Of a stretch of 64,000 nt of DNA, positions 1-7,867 are shown in pieces. The position numbers and the translations under genes were made by a program. The DNA is from Cystobacter ferrugineus (GTDB lineage: Bacteria > Myxococcota > Myxococcia > Myxococcales > Myxococcaceae). The notes beneath the pieces were generated by a model. It made no database searches, had not been told where the DNA came from, and saw only the letters and a list, made by a program, of their open reading frames with translations. The DNA is taken from NCBI RefSeq assembly GCF_001887355.1, contig NZ_MPIN01000006.1, positions 248,001-312,000 of the forward strand, given 5' to 3'. The first letter of the stretch is position 1; the number at the start of each line of letters is the position of its first letter.

Positions 1-2
1 GC

Positions 3-161
3 GAGGCCTACGAACTCCAGAGCGTGCGGCACCTGGTGGAGACGGTGTTCGACGGCACTCCTTCCGCGCTGGTGGAGCGCCTGGTCGAGGCCGTCCCGCT
101 CTCTCCCGAGGAGGTGGAGCAGATCCGGAAGCTGCTCGCCAAGAAGGGCTCCCGGTCATGA
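3..161 (+). CDS. BlaI/MecI/CopY-family transcriptional repressor, C-terminal fragment
   Basis: The window opens inside this gene; the reading frame from position 3 gives about 52 residues ending in KKGSRS and a TGA at 159-161. The visible part carries the dimerisation helices typical of BlaI/MecI repressors, with the signatures LVETVFDGTP and LSPEEVEQIRKLL. The stop overlaps the ATG of the next gene (ATGA, 158-161), so the two are translationally coupled, as in blaI-blaR1 operons. In known systems the repressor is inactivated after signalling by the M56 sensor protease. The DNA-binding winged helix lies outside the window, so family assignment rests on the tail and the neighbour. Confidence 0.8.
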   Translation, partial: EAYELQSVRHLVETVFDGTPSALVERLVEAVPLSPEEVEQIRKLLAKKGSRS

Positions 162-1771
162 GCGCCCTCGCGAGCACCTGGACCACGGGCTATGTGAGCG
201 TGGCGCTCCTGCTCACCGTGGGCTACGCCCTGTTGCGCGCCGCCCTCGCCCTCCTGGGGCGGCTGGGCCTCCAGTTGTCGGCACGGCAGACGTTGTGGGC
301 CGGGCGCGTGACGCTGGCACTGGCGCTCCTGCTTCCCCCCGCGTGCATGAGCATGCGCGGGCTGGTGCCCACCGGACCCCTCTTCGCCTTCGAGCGCTCC
401 GTGGTGCGCCTCACCACGCGATTGCCAGAGCCAGCCTGGAACGCGCCCCCGCGAGCCACCGCGCCCCTGCCCGCCGAGGTACCCGCGTCCTTCCCAGTGG
501 GGATGGCCGTGGTGCTGCTGCTCGGAGCGCCCACGGGGGTGTACTGCGCGCGGGAGCTCCGCCAGCACCTGCGGCTGCTCCGCCAGCTCGAAGCACTGCC
601 CCGCGTGCGCCAGGTGGGCCGTGTGGCCGTGGTCCTCCTCGACACCGGGGCCACCGCCTTCTCCACCTGGTTCCCGCGTCTGGCGCCCCACCCCAGCGCC
701 TGGGTGGCGGTGCCCGCCCATCTCCTGGAAGACCCAGCGGGCCTGCGGATGACGGTCCTGCACGAGCTCCAGCACCACCGCCAACGCGACACGGTGCTCG
801 CCTACGTGCGCCTGCTCCTGGACGGGCTCTTCTTCTGGAACCCCGCGGTGCGCGCCTTCGGACGGTGGCTCGCCACCAGCCAGGAGTTCGCCTGCGACGA
901 GGCGCTCGTGTCCGGAGGCAAGGCCCGTCCACACGACTACGCGCGCTGCCTGCTCGACGCGGCCCTGCGCGCCTCCGGTTCCCCCCCGCTTCCCGCCAGT
1001 GTCACGGGCATGGCCCACCCCACCACCAGGAGGATCGAAATGCTGTTCCAATCCCGTCCCAGCCGTTCCCACCGTGCCCTCGGGCTCGTCGCCACCATCG
1101 CCCTGACGCTCGTCCCCCTCACCCTGTGGGCGCAGAGCGCCACCCGTGGCCGTGCGGTGACGCTCGCCGAGGCCCAGGCACTCGCGCGCTCCTCGCAACC
1201 CCAGGGTGACCTGCCCGTGGTGGTGGACGAGCTGGTGCTGGAGAAGCTCAACCAGTTGGTGACCACGCCCAAGGGCCGCGCCTTCATGAAGAAGGCCCTG
1301 GGCAACCTGACCACCCACCGTGAGGCGCTCACGCGCACGCTGCGCGCCCGGGGACTGCCGGAGGGGCTGCTGGCCGTGGCGATGGTGGAGTCGGCGGTGA
1401 CCAACATGCCGGAGACGTCGACGAATCCCTCGCTGGCTCCCGGCATGAGAGGCGCGGGCGTGTGGATGTTCATCCCCTCGACGGCGCGCCAGTACGGACT
1501 CCAGGTCGACGCGGAGCGTGACGAGCGGCTCGACGTGGCGCGCGAGACGGAGGCCGCCGCGGCCCTCTTCTCCGATCTGCACGGCCACTATGGCGACTGG
1601 CGCCTGGCGCTCGCGGCCTACAACCAGGGCGACAAGAAGGTGGACGAGGTGCTGAGCGCGACGGGCCTGCGCGACGCCAGCGCACTCGCCCGCGCCGGCC
1701 ACATCAATGACTACGTGAGCACCGTGCAGGCCGGACTCCTCGTCCTGCGCAACCCCCACCTGCTCGACTGA
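158..1771 (+). CDS. M56 (BlaR1-like) membrane metalloprotease fused to a lytic transglycosylase (SLT/MltD-like) domain
   Basis: A 537-residue membrane protein. N-terminal hydrophobic segments lie near residues 10-30 and 45-65 and about 110-125. The M56 zinc motif HELQH is at 202-206, followed by a membrane-proximal ACDEALV motif. A further hydrophobic segment near 305-325 (TIALTLVPLTLWAQS) precedes the C-terminal domain. In BlaR1 and MecR1 that last domain is a penicillin-binding sensor. Here residues about 365-535 resemble a family-1 lytic transglycosylase: the ES motif with candidate catalytic Glu411, then GVWMFIPSTARQYGL, DERLDV and LALAAYNQG. The gene overlaps the repressor stop by 4 nt. 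A plausible reading is a peptidoglycan-linked sensor protease acting on the BlaI partner. The fusion is seen; the signalling role is inferred. Confidence 0.85.
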   Translation: MSALASTWTTGYVSVALLLTVGYALLRAALALLGRLGLQLSARQTLWAGRVTLALALLLPPACMSMRGLVPTGPLFAFERSVVRLTTRLPEPAWNAPPRATAPLPAEVPASFPVGMAVVLLLGAPTGVYCARELRQHLRLLRQLEALPRVRQVGRVAVVLLDTGATAFSTWFPRLAPHPSAWVAVPAHLLEDPAGLRMTVLHELQHHRQRDTVLAYVRLLLDGLFFWNPAVRAFGRWLATSQEFACDEALVSGGKARPHDYARCLLDAALRASGSPPLPASVTGMAHPTTRRIEMLFQSRPSRSHRALGLVATIALTLVPLTLWAQSATRGRAVTLAEAQALARSSQPQGDLPVVVDELVLEKLNQLVTTPKGRAFMKKALGNLTTHREALTRTLRARGLPEGLLAVAMVESAVTNMPETSTNPSLAPGMRGAGVWMFIPSTARQYGLQVDAERDERLDVARETEAAAALFSDLHGHYGDWRLALAAYNQGDKKVDEVLSATGLRDASALARAGHINDYVSTVQAGLLVLRNPHLLD

Positions 1772-1849
1772 GCCTTCGCCGCACCCAGGTACTGGCCGTG
1801 GAAGCCCTGTTCGTTGAAAGCTCCGGGCTTCTCACGGAGGTGTACCGAC

Positions 1850-2344
1850 ATGAAGCCGCAGGATCTCCAATACACGCTGGACTGGATCGCCATCCGGGAG
1901 CTGGTGGCCGAGTACGGACAGGCCATCGACTTCGGCAAGGACACGGGAGACTGGAGCCGCTGGGTGAACGTCTTCACGCCCCAGGTCACCGCGGACTACA
2001 GCCGGCTCTTCGGGGACGAGCCGGTCACCATGGCGCGGGAGCAGATGGCCCAGGTGGGCGGCAACGCCCTGGCTCCCTTCAGCAGGGTCCAGCACGCCAC
2101 GGCCAACACCGTGCGGACCCACTTCAAGAATGACACGGAGGCCCAGGTGATGGCCTATGCGGACGTCGGCCACTTCTTCTCCGTGGGCGGTGTCATCCAG
2201 GAGTGGACCGTCGTCATCCGCTATACCCATGACCTGGAGAAGACCACCGAGGGCTGGAGGATCCGCCGGGTGATGTTGGATCCCATCCACTTCCGCGGCA
2301 ACCCGCTGGGTCTCGATATGGTCAAGGGCAAGCGGCTCGTCTGA
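1850..2344 (+). CDS. SnoaL-like / nuclear transport factor 2 fold protein
   Basis: A 164-residue protein beginning MKPQDLQYTLDWIAIRELV. The start at 1850 is preferred over an in-frame ATG 36 nt upstream because ACGGAGG (1834-1840) sits about 9 nt before it. The opening helix with IRELVAEYGQAIDF, the WSRWVNVFTPQVTADYS segment and the C-terminal strand pattern fit the SnoaL/NTF2-like fold used by small polyketide cyclases, dehydratases and many proteins of unknown activity. It appears monocistronic, and no neighbour suggests a substrate. Fold assignment is fairly safe; function is not known. Confidence 0.75.
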   Translation: MKPQDLQYTLDWIAIRELVAEYGQAIDFGKDTGDWSRWVNVFTPQVTADYSRLFGDEPVTMAREQMAQVGGNALAPFSRVQHATANTVRTHFKNDTEAQVMAYADVGHFFSVGGVIQEWTVVIRYTHDLEKTTEGWRIRRVMLDPIHFRGNPLGLDMVKGKRLV

Positions 2345-2351
2345 CTCCCTC

Positions 2352-2522
2352 TCACGGCTCTGTCTTGGAGCCTCGGGCGTCTCCGCCGGAGTCCCCTGTC
2401 TTCTCCGGCGGCGTCTGCTCCTTGAGTGTCCCCAGGCTCGTGCTCCACCACTCCGGACACAGCACGAGGAAAAGGCCACCGAAAGCCAACATGCCCACCA
2501 ACGAGACCAGTACGATTTCCAT
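2352..2522 (-). CDS. 56-aa single-pass membrane protein downstream of the multicopper oxidase
   Basis: A short gene, ATG at 2522-2520 and TGA at 2354-2352. It begins MEIVLVSLVGMLAFGGLFLV, a clear transmembrane helix ending LCPEWW, followed by a polar tail rich in Lys, Glu and Gly (about residues 30-56). A GAGAGGA ribosome binding site lies just before the start, and only 9 nt separate it from the stop of the multicopper oxidase gene upstream, so it is probably its operon partner. I do not recognise a family. It could be a small accessory subunit, or a minor membrane peptide of unrelated role. Confidence 0.6.
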   Translation of the reverse strand: MEIVLVSLVGMLAFGGLFLVLCPEWWSTSLGTLKEQTPPEKTGDSGGDARGSKTEP

Positions 2523-2531
2523 GGGTTCCTC

Positions 2532-3959
2532 TCACTCCTTCTCGACGTCAATCATTGTCATCATGCCGGCCTCGGCATGTTCGAGGATGTGGCAGTGCAT
2601 CATCCAACTGCCGACGTCCGTGGGCACGAGCGCGATGTCCACCTCCTCACGCCCATGAACGAGGACGGTGTCGCGGAAGAAAGATTCCTCCACCGGGACT
2701 CCGTTGCGCGCGAGCAACCGGAAGAACATCCCGTGCAGGTGGATGGGATGCAGGCGCGCCGACTCATTCACGTACCGCAACCGGTAGAACTGGCCCTGCC
2801 TCAGCGTCAGGCCCGGTTCGTGCGCGTGTGAATGTCCCGCGAAGGCCTTGCCGTCAATGGTCCACTCGATGCCGAGGGGGCCTCCACCGCGCGCGTTCAA
2901 TCGAAAGGCGTGGTGCTCCGGCACCTCGAGACCCTCCCTCCAGACGGGCACGCGTGCGCGGGCCGGCGAGCCGAAGTCCGGCGTGTCCACCGGCTCGCCC
3001 TCGAGCACGATGTCCGCGAGGTGGTTGGGCTGACGCGCGAAGAATCGCTCGAAGATGCGCAGGGGCGCCGCCGAGAGCTGGTTGAAGGTGAGGTCGATGT
3101 CGACGCGGTTGCCGGGGGCGAGCTCGAAGCCCGAGGGCTCGATGGGCGCTCGCAGGTACATCCCATCCACCGCGATGAGCTTCGCCTGCAGGCCCGAGAA
3201 GTCCGGAGTCACCACGCGACCGTTCGAGGCATTGAGCAGGCGCAGGCGGACGCGCTCGCCCGGGCGCACACGCAACACCTCGTCGGTGCGCCCGTTCACC
3301 GTGATGACGTTGCCCCACCGCCCGTCGTGCGCGAGGTCATGCCGGGTGTTGAAGCGCGGGAAGAGCTGCCGCGTCTCGTCGAGCAGCCAGTCGTCGATGA
3401 CCCACACCACGTCGCGGCTGTAGGGCGGAGGCTTGGCGTCCTCGACGATGAGCACGCCGTAGAGGCCGCGCTCCACCTGCTCGCTGCTGCGCACGTGTGG
3501 GTGAAACCAGAAGGTGCCGGCGTCCTTCGGGGTGAACTCGTAGACGAACGTCTCCCCTGGCTGAACCGGGGGTTGGGTGGCGTGGGGCACACCGTCCATG
3601 GCGTTGGGCAACCTCACGCCATGCCAGTGGATGGTGGTCTCCTGCGGCAGCCGGTTGGTGAAGCGAACCCGCAGCGTCTCGCCCAGGCGGATACGTAACC
3701 GGGGCCCCGGCACCTGACCGTTGTACGCCCAGACGCGCAGCGCATGACCGTCGATGAGCGGCACCTCGGTGGGCTCGGCCACCAGGTCGAAGGTTCGCAC
3801 CGTCCCGAGGGAACGGGCCTCCAGCGGATAGGCGCCCTCGAATTCGCGCAGCGCCCGTTCGCGCGGGGTCGGGGGAGTCCCGCCCGATTGGCAGGAGGAA
3901 TGGAAGAGGAGGAATGCGGCGGCCACGAGGGCTCGCGCGCACCCGGAAGATGGCAACAC
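2532..3959 (-). CDS. multicopper oxidase (cupredoxin) lipoprotein
   Basis: A three-cupredoxin multicopper oxidase of about 475 residues, in the laccase/CopA/CueO group. All four copper-ligand clusters are visible: HWHG near residue 111, HPH near 150, HPIHLHG in the last domain, and HCHILEHAEAGM close to the C-terminus, which supplies T1 and T3 ligands and an axial Met. The GTG at 3959 is chosen because it gives a short signal peptide ending in a lipobox-like FHSSC, with GGAG 10 nt upstream. An in-frame ATG at 4097 would add about 46 residues that do not look like a secretion signal. Such enzymes oxidise Cu(I) or phenolics in the periplasm. It lies between a Cys-rich secreted protein and a small membrane protein. 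Confidence 0.88.
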   Translation of the reverse strand: MLPSSGCARALVAAAFLLFHSSCQSGGTPPTPRERALREFEGAYPLEARSLGTVRTFDLVAEPTEVPLIDGHALRVWAYNGQVPGPRLRIRLGETLRVRFTNRLPQETTIHWHGVRLPNAMDGVPHATQPPVQPGETFVYEFTPKDAGTFWFHPHVRSSEQVERGLYGVLIVEDAKPPPYSRDVVWVIDDWLLDETRQLFPRFNTRHDLAHDGRWGNVITVNGRTDEVLRVRPGERVRLRLLNASNGRVVTPDFSGLQAKLIAVDGMYLRAPIEPSGFELAPGNRVDIDLTFNQLSAAPLRIFERFFARQPNHLADIVLEGEPVDTPDFGSPARARVPVWREGLEVPEHHAFRLNARGGGPLGIEWTIDGKAFAGHSHAHEPGLTLRQGQFYRLRYVNESARLHPIHLHGMFFRLLARNGVPVEESFFRDTVLVHGREEVDIALVPTDVGSWMMHCHILEHAEAGMMTMIDVEKE

Positions 3960-4167
3960 GTGTGTCGCGCTCCAGAGCGAAAGGAAATGGCTGGCCGGAG
4001 CGCGAAAACACGCCCGGCCCCTCAGGGCTTTTCGACAGGCGGAGGGGCAGCGCGGCGGAAATGCTCCAGGCCACTCCTCTCCCGTTCGGCACGGCACTCA
4101 GGGACTCGAGCTCCCTCTCGCCAGGGCGGAGGGAAAACCAGGGTCCCCGGGCGCGCGCCCGGAGGGC

Positions 4168-4563
4168 TCAGATGAGGAGCGAGCGGATGCGGAGAAAGAC
4201 GGGAGGCCCCTGGGCGTGGGGCGTGTCCCAGAGGGAGATCGACAGGCGGCCGATGCCCTCGGGAGCCTGGAGGGTCAGCCACACCGGCGGCGGGAACTGG
4301 GGGACCCCGAGCGAGAAGGCGTGGCTGGAGACGTCCACGAGGGCCGGCGCGGGGATGTCCCGGTCCAGCGCGTCGCAGCAGTCCTTGCGCAACGTCGTCT
4401 CGTCGTGCGGGGCCGTCTCCGCCTTCTTCTCGCCATGAGGACAGGCACAGGCGGTGAGCGTCGCGGCCTGCTTCGGACAGAAGTGCGCGAGCCCCACGCC
4501 GCTGGCGACGGCCTGCCAGCCGAGCAGAAGCACGAGCGTGAAGAGACGAAGAGCCAGCGACAC
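4168..4563 (-). CDS. small secreted Cys/His-rich protein upstream of the multicopper oxidase
   Basis: A protein of about 131 residues. The GTG at 4563 is chosen as start because it directly opens a signal peptide (MSLALRLFTLVLLLGW to about VGLA), preceded by AGGGAAAGG. The mature N-terminus holds HFCPKQ and ACACPHGEKK, then KDCCDALD, a spacing of Cys and His that could bind metal. The C-terminal half is beta-rich with LRIRSLLI at the end. A longer ATG reading from 4797 adds an unstructured extension and is less likely. It is transcribed in the same direction as the multicopper oxidase, with about 210 nt between them. The copper link is inferred from composition and position only. Confidence 0.6.
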   Translation of the reverse strand: MSLALRLFTLVLLLGWQAVASGVGLAHFCPKQAATLTACACPHGEKKAETAPHDETTLRKDCCDALDRDIPAPALVDVSSHAFSLGVPQFPPPVWLTLQAPEGIGRLSISLWDTPHAQGPPVFLRIRSLLI

Positions 4564-4854
4564 GATGCCTTTCCCTATACGTGGGTCGGGTACCGGCCGC
4601 AACCCGAGGTATCTGGAAGCCGAGGGGATACCATGGCCGGAGCACCTGGCCGTCACCTGGCACGGAGGAGCCGGTTGGTCCGGGGAGTCCCTGGCGCAGT
4701 GGGCCCAAGGGCTCGACTTGGACTCAGGCTCAGGGCCCCTCCCAAGGCAGCCGGAGCCCGAGGCGGCCGAGCAAGACGCAGGACTCCTTCCCTCCAATGC
4801 ATCGCGTCACGACAAGCGGTGCATCTGGAACTGAAGGACGAGGTTCAACCCGCC

Positions 4855-5493
4855 TCACCTCGCCACGGTGAGCGCGAAGGGGGCGAAACCACGGCGACGG
4901 ACGAGGTGTGGCACGAGCAGCATGAGTGCCTCCGTACCCCGGGCGGTGAAGATGTCGCCCAGATCCTCGATCCAGTCTGGGGGCCACCCGAGGTCGTGAA
5001 GCAGCCCGCGGACGGCCGACTTCGCCCCCTCGTCGTTACCCGACAGGAACGCTGTCGGAGGGACGGTGAGGCCGCGCGGGGCGACCATGACGGTGAAGAG
5101 CATGGTGTTGAGCGTCTTGACGACCCGAGTGCCAGGCAGGGCCTGTTGCAGGTGCTCGGCCAGGCTGCTGCCGGGATAGAGCAGGCCCGCCGGCAACCCC
5201 TCGGCGCCGCGGCGGGTCGCATTCGAGACATCCACCAGGATCTTCCCATCCAACTCCTCGCGGAGCGCGCCGAGCCGCTCCAGGCTGGTGTCACCGGGAG
5301 TTGCATTGATGAGGAGGGGGGCCTCGCGCGCGGTCTGGGAGTGGTTCGCGAACGTGACCGCCGGGCCGGTCCACTTCGCCGACGAATCAGCGACGTTCCG
5401 CGTCCCGATCACCACGTCGTACCCGGTGGACGCGAGCCGGGTGGCAAGGGCCGTGGCGACACGGCCCGTTCCAAATATACCGATGCGAGTCAA
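4855..5493 (-). CDS. NADPH-dependent F420 reductase-like / NAD(P)-binding oxidoreductase
   Basis: A 212-residue protein starting at a TTG (5493-5491) with CGGAG 6 nt upstream; upstream in-frame ATG codons would put about 40 non-homologous residues before the Rossmann fold. The N-terminus reads LTRIGIFGTGRVATALA, a GxGxxA dinucleotide fold. It is followed by VVIGTRN and a VDVSNATRRG loop, which fit the NADP-oxidoreductase, F420-dependent (NpdG/Fno-like) family. The same fold is widespread in enzymes that do not use F420, so the cofactor partner is uncertain. It is the second gene after the IMPase-like gene on the same strand (38-nt gap) and is probably co-regulated by the divergent TetR gene. 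Confidence 0.75.
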   Translation of the reverse strand: MTRIGIFGTGRVATALATRLASTGYDVVIGTRNVADSSAKWTGPAVTFANHSQTAREAPLLINATPGDTSLERLGALREELDGKILVDVSNATRRGAEGLPAGLLYPGSSLAEHLQQALPGTRVVKTLNTMLFTVMVAPRGLTVPPTAFLSGNDEGAKSAVRGLLHDLGWPPDWIEDLGDIFTARGTEALMLLVPHLVRRRGFAPFALTVAR

Positions 5494-5531
5494 GTGAACT
5501 CCGTTCGTTGAGAGGGTATGGGGGAACCAGA

Positions 5532-6335
5532 TCAGGGGAGCGAGGACAGCACGGCGACCGCGGCGCCGTGGAGACGCGACGCGGAGGCCAGGAAGTCGCC
5601 GCTCGTCAAGCTCCACGGACGACCCTGGGTGTCGGTGATCCAGCCTCCGGCTTCCTCGACCAGCAGGGCGCCAGCCAGCAGCCCGGAGCGGACCTGGCTG
5701 TATTGCCAGAAGACATCCATCCGCCCAGCCGCGACCTGGATGAGCTGAAGGGTTGCCGGCACGGACACGCGAAGGGCCAGGGCGTTTTCGAGCATCGCGG
5801 TGACGGACTGGCCGATACGACGGTGGGTTTCACGATCCTCGCCCGGCTTCGCCTGACCGGTGCCGACCAGGGCGGCGTCCAGCTTCGTCTTGGCCGACGC
5901 GTGCAATCGCATCCCATCCAGGTATGCGCCGCCGCCCCGGATCGCGGTGTAGGTATTGTCAGTCATTGGCAGGTACACCACGGTCAGCACCGGCGTGTTG
6001 TCGCGCACCAGCGTCGCCGTGACACACCAATCGGCCATCCCATGGATGTGGTTGATGTTCCCCTCCACGGGATCCGTGCTCCACCATTCGCCCGGTGGCA
6101 GCTCCCCCTCTTCGAGCTCGTCCTCGACCCACCCCGCCCCGGGACGCGCTTCCATCAGCATCCCACGCAGGATTCCCAGCGACTCCGCATCATTGGCCTG
6201 GAGCGCGGTGACGATTTCATCCCTGCTTCCCAGACGGGAGGCGGAGGAAAAACGACTCTTCATGTGACGTCCCGCGGCCTGGACGGCCTTCACCACGGCG
6301 GGCAGCAACGCTTCATCACCAATGCCAGTCGGCAT
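5532..6335 (-). CDS. inositol monophosphatase-family protein with altered catalytic motifs
   Basis: A 267-residue protein. The start at 6335 follows AGAGGAAC by a few nt; a further upstream ATG at 6404 lies in the operator region and is unlikely. The IMPase fold is visible from VVKAVQAAGRHMKSRF, the acidic VEDELEEGEL region and a DPVEGNINHIHG loop, through LLVEEAGGWITD. Compared with the canonical DPIDGTxNF and WDxAAG motifs, the second Asp is Glu, the Thr is Asn, and the C-terminal metal Asp is absent (the region reads RSGLLAG). This suggests changed metal binding or loss of phosphatase activity. It heads a two-gene operon with the F420-reductase-like gene, divergent from TetR. Confidence 0.8.
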   Translation of the reverse strand: MPTGIGDEALLPAVVKAVQAAGRHMKSRFSSASRLGSRDEIVTALQANDAESLGILRGMLMEARPGAGWVEDELEEGELPPGEWWSTDPVEGNINHIHGMADWCVTATLVRDNTPVLTVVYLPMTDNTYTAIRGGGAYLDGMRLHASAKTKLDAALVGTGQAKPGEDRETHRRIGQSVTAMLENALALRVSVPATLQLIQVAAGRMDVFWQYSQVRSGLLAGALLVEEAGGWITDTQGRPWSLTSGDFLASASRLHGAAVAVLSSLP

Positions 6336-6370
6336 GTGTTCCTCTTGTGTGTGTGGGTTGACGCGGATAG

Positions 6371-6392
6371 AATGTGAGCATTCGCTCACGTT
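6371..6392. promoter_or_regulatory. palindromic operator between the IMPase-like and TetR genes
   Basis: The inverted repeat GTGAGC-attc-GCTCAC, extended by AA/TT at the outer ends with one mismatch, spans 22 bp in the 75-bp gap between the two divergent starts. Its size, symmetry and place fit a TetR-family operator that controls both directions. The binding protein is inferred to be the TetR at 6411. Confidence 0.6.
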
Positions 6393-6410
6393 CGCTACTC
6401 GCATTCACCC

Positions 6411-7028
6411 ATGGCCACCCGACCCCCAGCATCCACGCTCGACCCGAGGAAGACGCCCGGCCAGAAGCGCTCGGCGGCGACCGTTGCCGCCGTGCTCGAA
6501 GCGGCTGCTCGCATTCTGGAAACGGAAGGCTTCGAGGGCTACACGACCAACGCCGTGGCCCGGCGCGCCGGCGTCAGCATCGGCTCGCTGTACCAGTACT
6601 TCCCCAGCAAGGACGCGATCACCAAGGCGCTGATGCTCAGGGAGACGACCACGCTCCTGGAAGACGTCGCCGCCATCGACACGGAAACGAGCGGGCGGGC
6701 GGGCCTCCAGCGGCTGATCGAAGTGGCCGTGGCCTATCAGTTCCGGCGTCCAGCCCTCGCGCGGCTCCTCGACGTGGAGGAACGCCGCCTGCCGGTCGGC
6801 CAGGAAGCGCAGCGCGTCGGTGAGTTGTTGACCCGTACGGTCCAACGGTGCCTCGACGCGCCCGACATGGCCATCACTCCTTGTCCCCCGTTCGTCGCCG
6901 ACGATCTCCTGGCGATCATGAAAGGCATCGTCGATGCCGCGGGAGAGCGCCGCGAAGGTGATGACGCGACTCTCGTCGCACGGGTCAGTCGAGCCGTCTT
7001 CGGCTATCTGGAGCACACCCCGGCCTGA
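6411..7028 (+). CDS. TetR/AcrR-family transcriptional regulator
   Basis: A 205-residue regulator. The N-terminal helix-turn-helix is clear: AAARILETEGFEGYTTNAVARRAGVSIGSLYQYFPSKDAI (spanning about residues 31-70, shown by GVSIGSLYQYF and YFPSKDAI). The C-terminal ligand domain is variable, as usual. It is divergent from the IMPase-like/F420-reductase-like pair, with a 22-bp palindrome between. It probably represses that pair and itself. The ligand is unknown. Confidence 0.88.
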   Translation: MATRPPASTLDPRKTPGQKRSAATVAAVLEAAARILETEGFEGYTTNAVARRAGVSIGSLYQYFPSKDAITKALMLRETTTLLEDVAAIDTETSGRAGLQRLIEVAVAYQFRRPALARLLDVEERRLPVGQEAQRVGELLTRTVQRCLDAPDMAITPCPPFVADDLLAIMKGIVDAAGERREGDDATLVARVSRAVFGYLEHTPA

Positions 7029-7036
7029 GCGTTGGC

Positions 7037-7774
7037 TCAACGCTCGAGCTGTGCCGCGATGCCGTCGAGCACATAGTCCAGGCCCTTGTCGAACACGACA
7101 TCGAACGCTGGGTGGGTGGCGTCCCGAACGACCTTCGCGAGGGTCGGGAAGCGGCCGGTGGCGATCATCCGCTGGAGATAGCCCCACGAGGCTGACTGCC
7201 ACTGCGTCTTGTCCATGCCGCTCTCGCGTTCGGCGCGCAGCTCGCTCTCCTCGCTCCGGATGGCGCCAATCACGTAGGCGTGGACGGTGCCGACGGCTTG
7301 GAGGACGGCGTCGATGTCCTCGAAGCCCGGACTGTCGCTCAACGCGGCGAGCGAGGCCTCCAGGTGCGCGAGGGCGTTGGGGCCCAGATGGGGACGGCCG
7401 CCCAACAGCTCGACGAACCACTTGTGCACCCTGGCCGCCCGCCGGATGCGGTGGGCCATGGACCGGAGGGCCTCGCGCCAGTCGCCGTGGAGCGGCCCCT
7501 CGGACGCCATCTCCCCGTACACGGCATCCACCATGAGCTCCAGCAGCTCCTCCTTGGTGGACAGGTAGCCGTAGAGCCGCATCGGTCCGGCATCCAGCGC
7601 GGCCCCGACCTTACGCAACGACACCGAGGCGAGCCCTTCCGCGTCGGCGAGCGCGATGGCGGCACGCACGATCCGCTCCCTGCTGAGCGGTCCGGGCGAG
7701 GGACGACTGGCGGGCTCCGGACGCTCCCAGACGAGCGTCGCGTCCGTCGCGCGCGGTTTCTGTCGTGTGGTCAT
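7037..7774 (-). CDS. TetR-family regulator (TetR_C-type ligand domain)
   Basis: A protein of about 245 residues beginning MTTRQKPRATDATLVW. The HTH runs through PLSRERIVRAAIALADAEG, VSLRKVGAALDAGPMRLYGY and STKEELLELMVD. The C-terminal domain has the lengths and helices of the tetracycline-repressor-like class. Two ATG codons (7774, and 7795 seven codons upstream) are both possible; neither has a strong Shine-Dalgarno. It is divergent from the FAD monooxygenase, with two tandem operators between them, so it very likely represses the monooxygenase in the absence of an aromatic or drug-like ligand. Confidence 0.88.
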   Translation of the reverse strand: MTTRQKPRATDATLVWERPEPASRPSPGPLSRERIVRAAIALADAEGLASVSLRKVGAALDAGPMRLYGYLSTKEELLELMVDAVYGEMASEGPLHGDWREALRSMAHRIRRAARVHKWFVELLGGRPHLGPNALAHLEASLAALSDSPGFEDIDAVLQAVGTVHAYVIGAIRSEESELRAERESGMDKTQWQSASWGYLQRMIATGRFPTLAKVVRDATHPAFDVVFDKGLDYVLDGIAAQLER

Positions 7775-7822
7775 GAAGCGCAGTCTTGCCTTCATCGAAG
7801 CGAGGTTGACAACCCCAGGGTC

Positions 7823-7856
7823 TCGATACAGTGTATCGAAAAATACAGTGTATCGA
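7823..7856. promoter_or_regulatory. tandem 17-bp TetR operators before the FAD monooxygenase gene
   Basis: A perfect palindrome TCGATACAGTGTATCGA (7823-7839) is followed immediately by a second copy at 7840-7856 that keeps ATACAGTGTATCGA and matches at 14 of 17 positions. The two dyad centres are 17 bp apart. ATACAnTGTAT-type dyads are common TetR-family sites. The array ends 11 bp before the monooxygenase ATG and lies about 50 bp before the divergent TetR start. Confidence 0.7.
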
Positions 7857-7867
7857 AGAGAGAATCC

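Noticed and set aside
1832-2551. Minus-strand frame of 239 codons covering the SnoaL-like gene
   Set aside because: The plus strand has a good ribosome site and a fold-consistent protein; the minus frame has none. Only the 56-codon frame at its end looks real.
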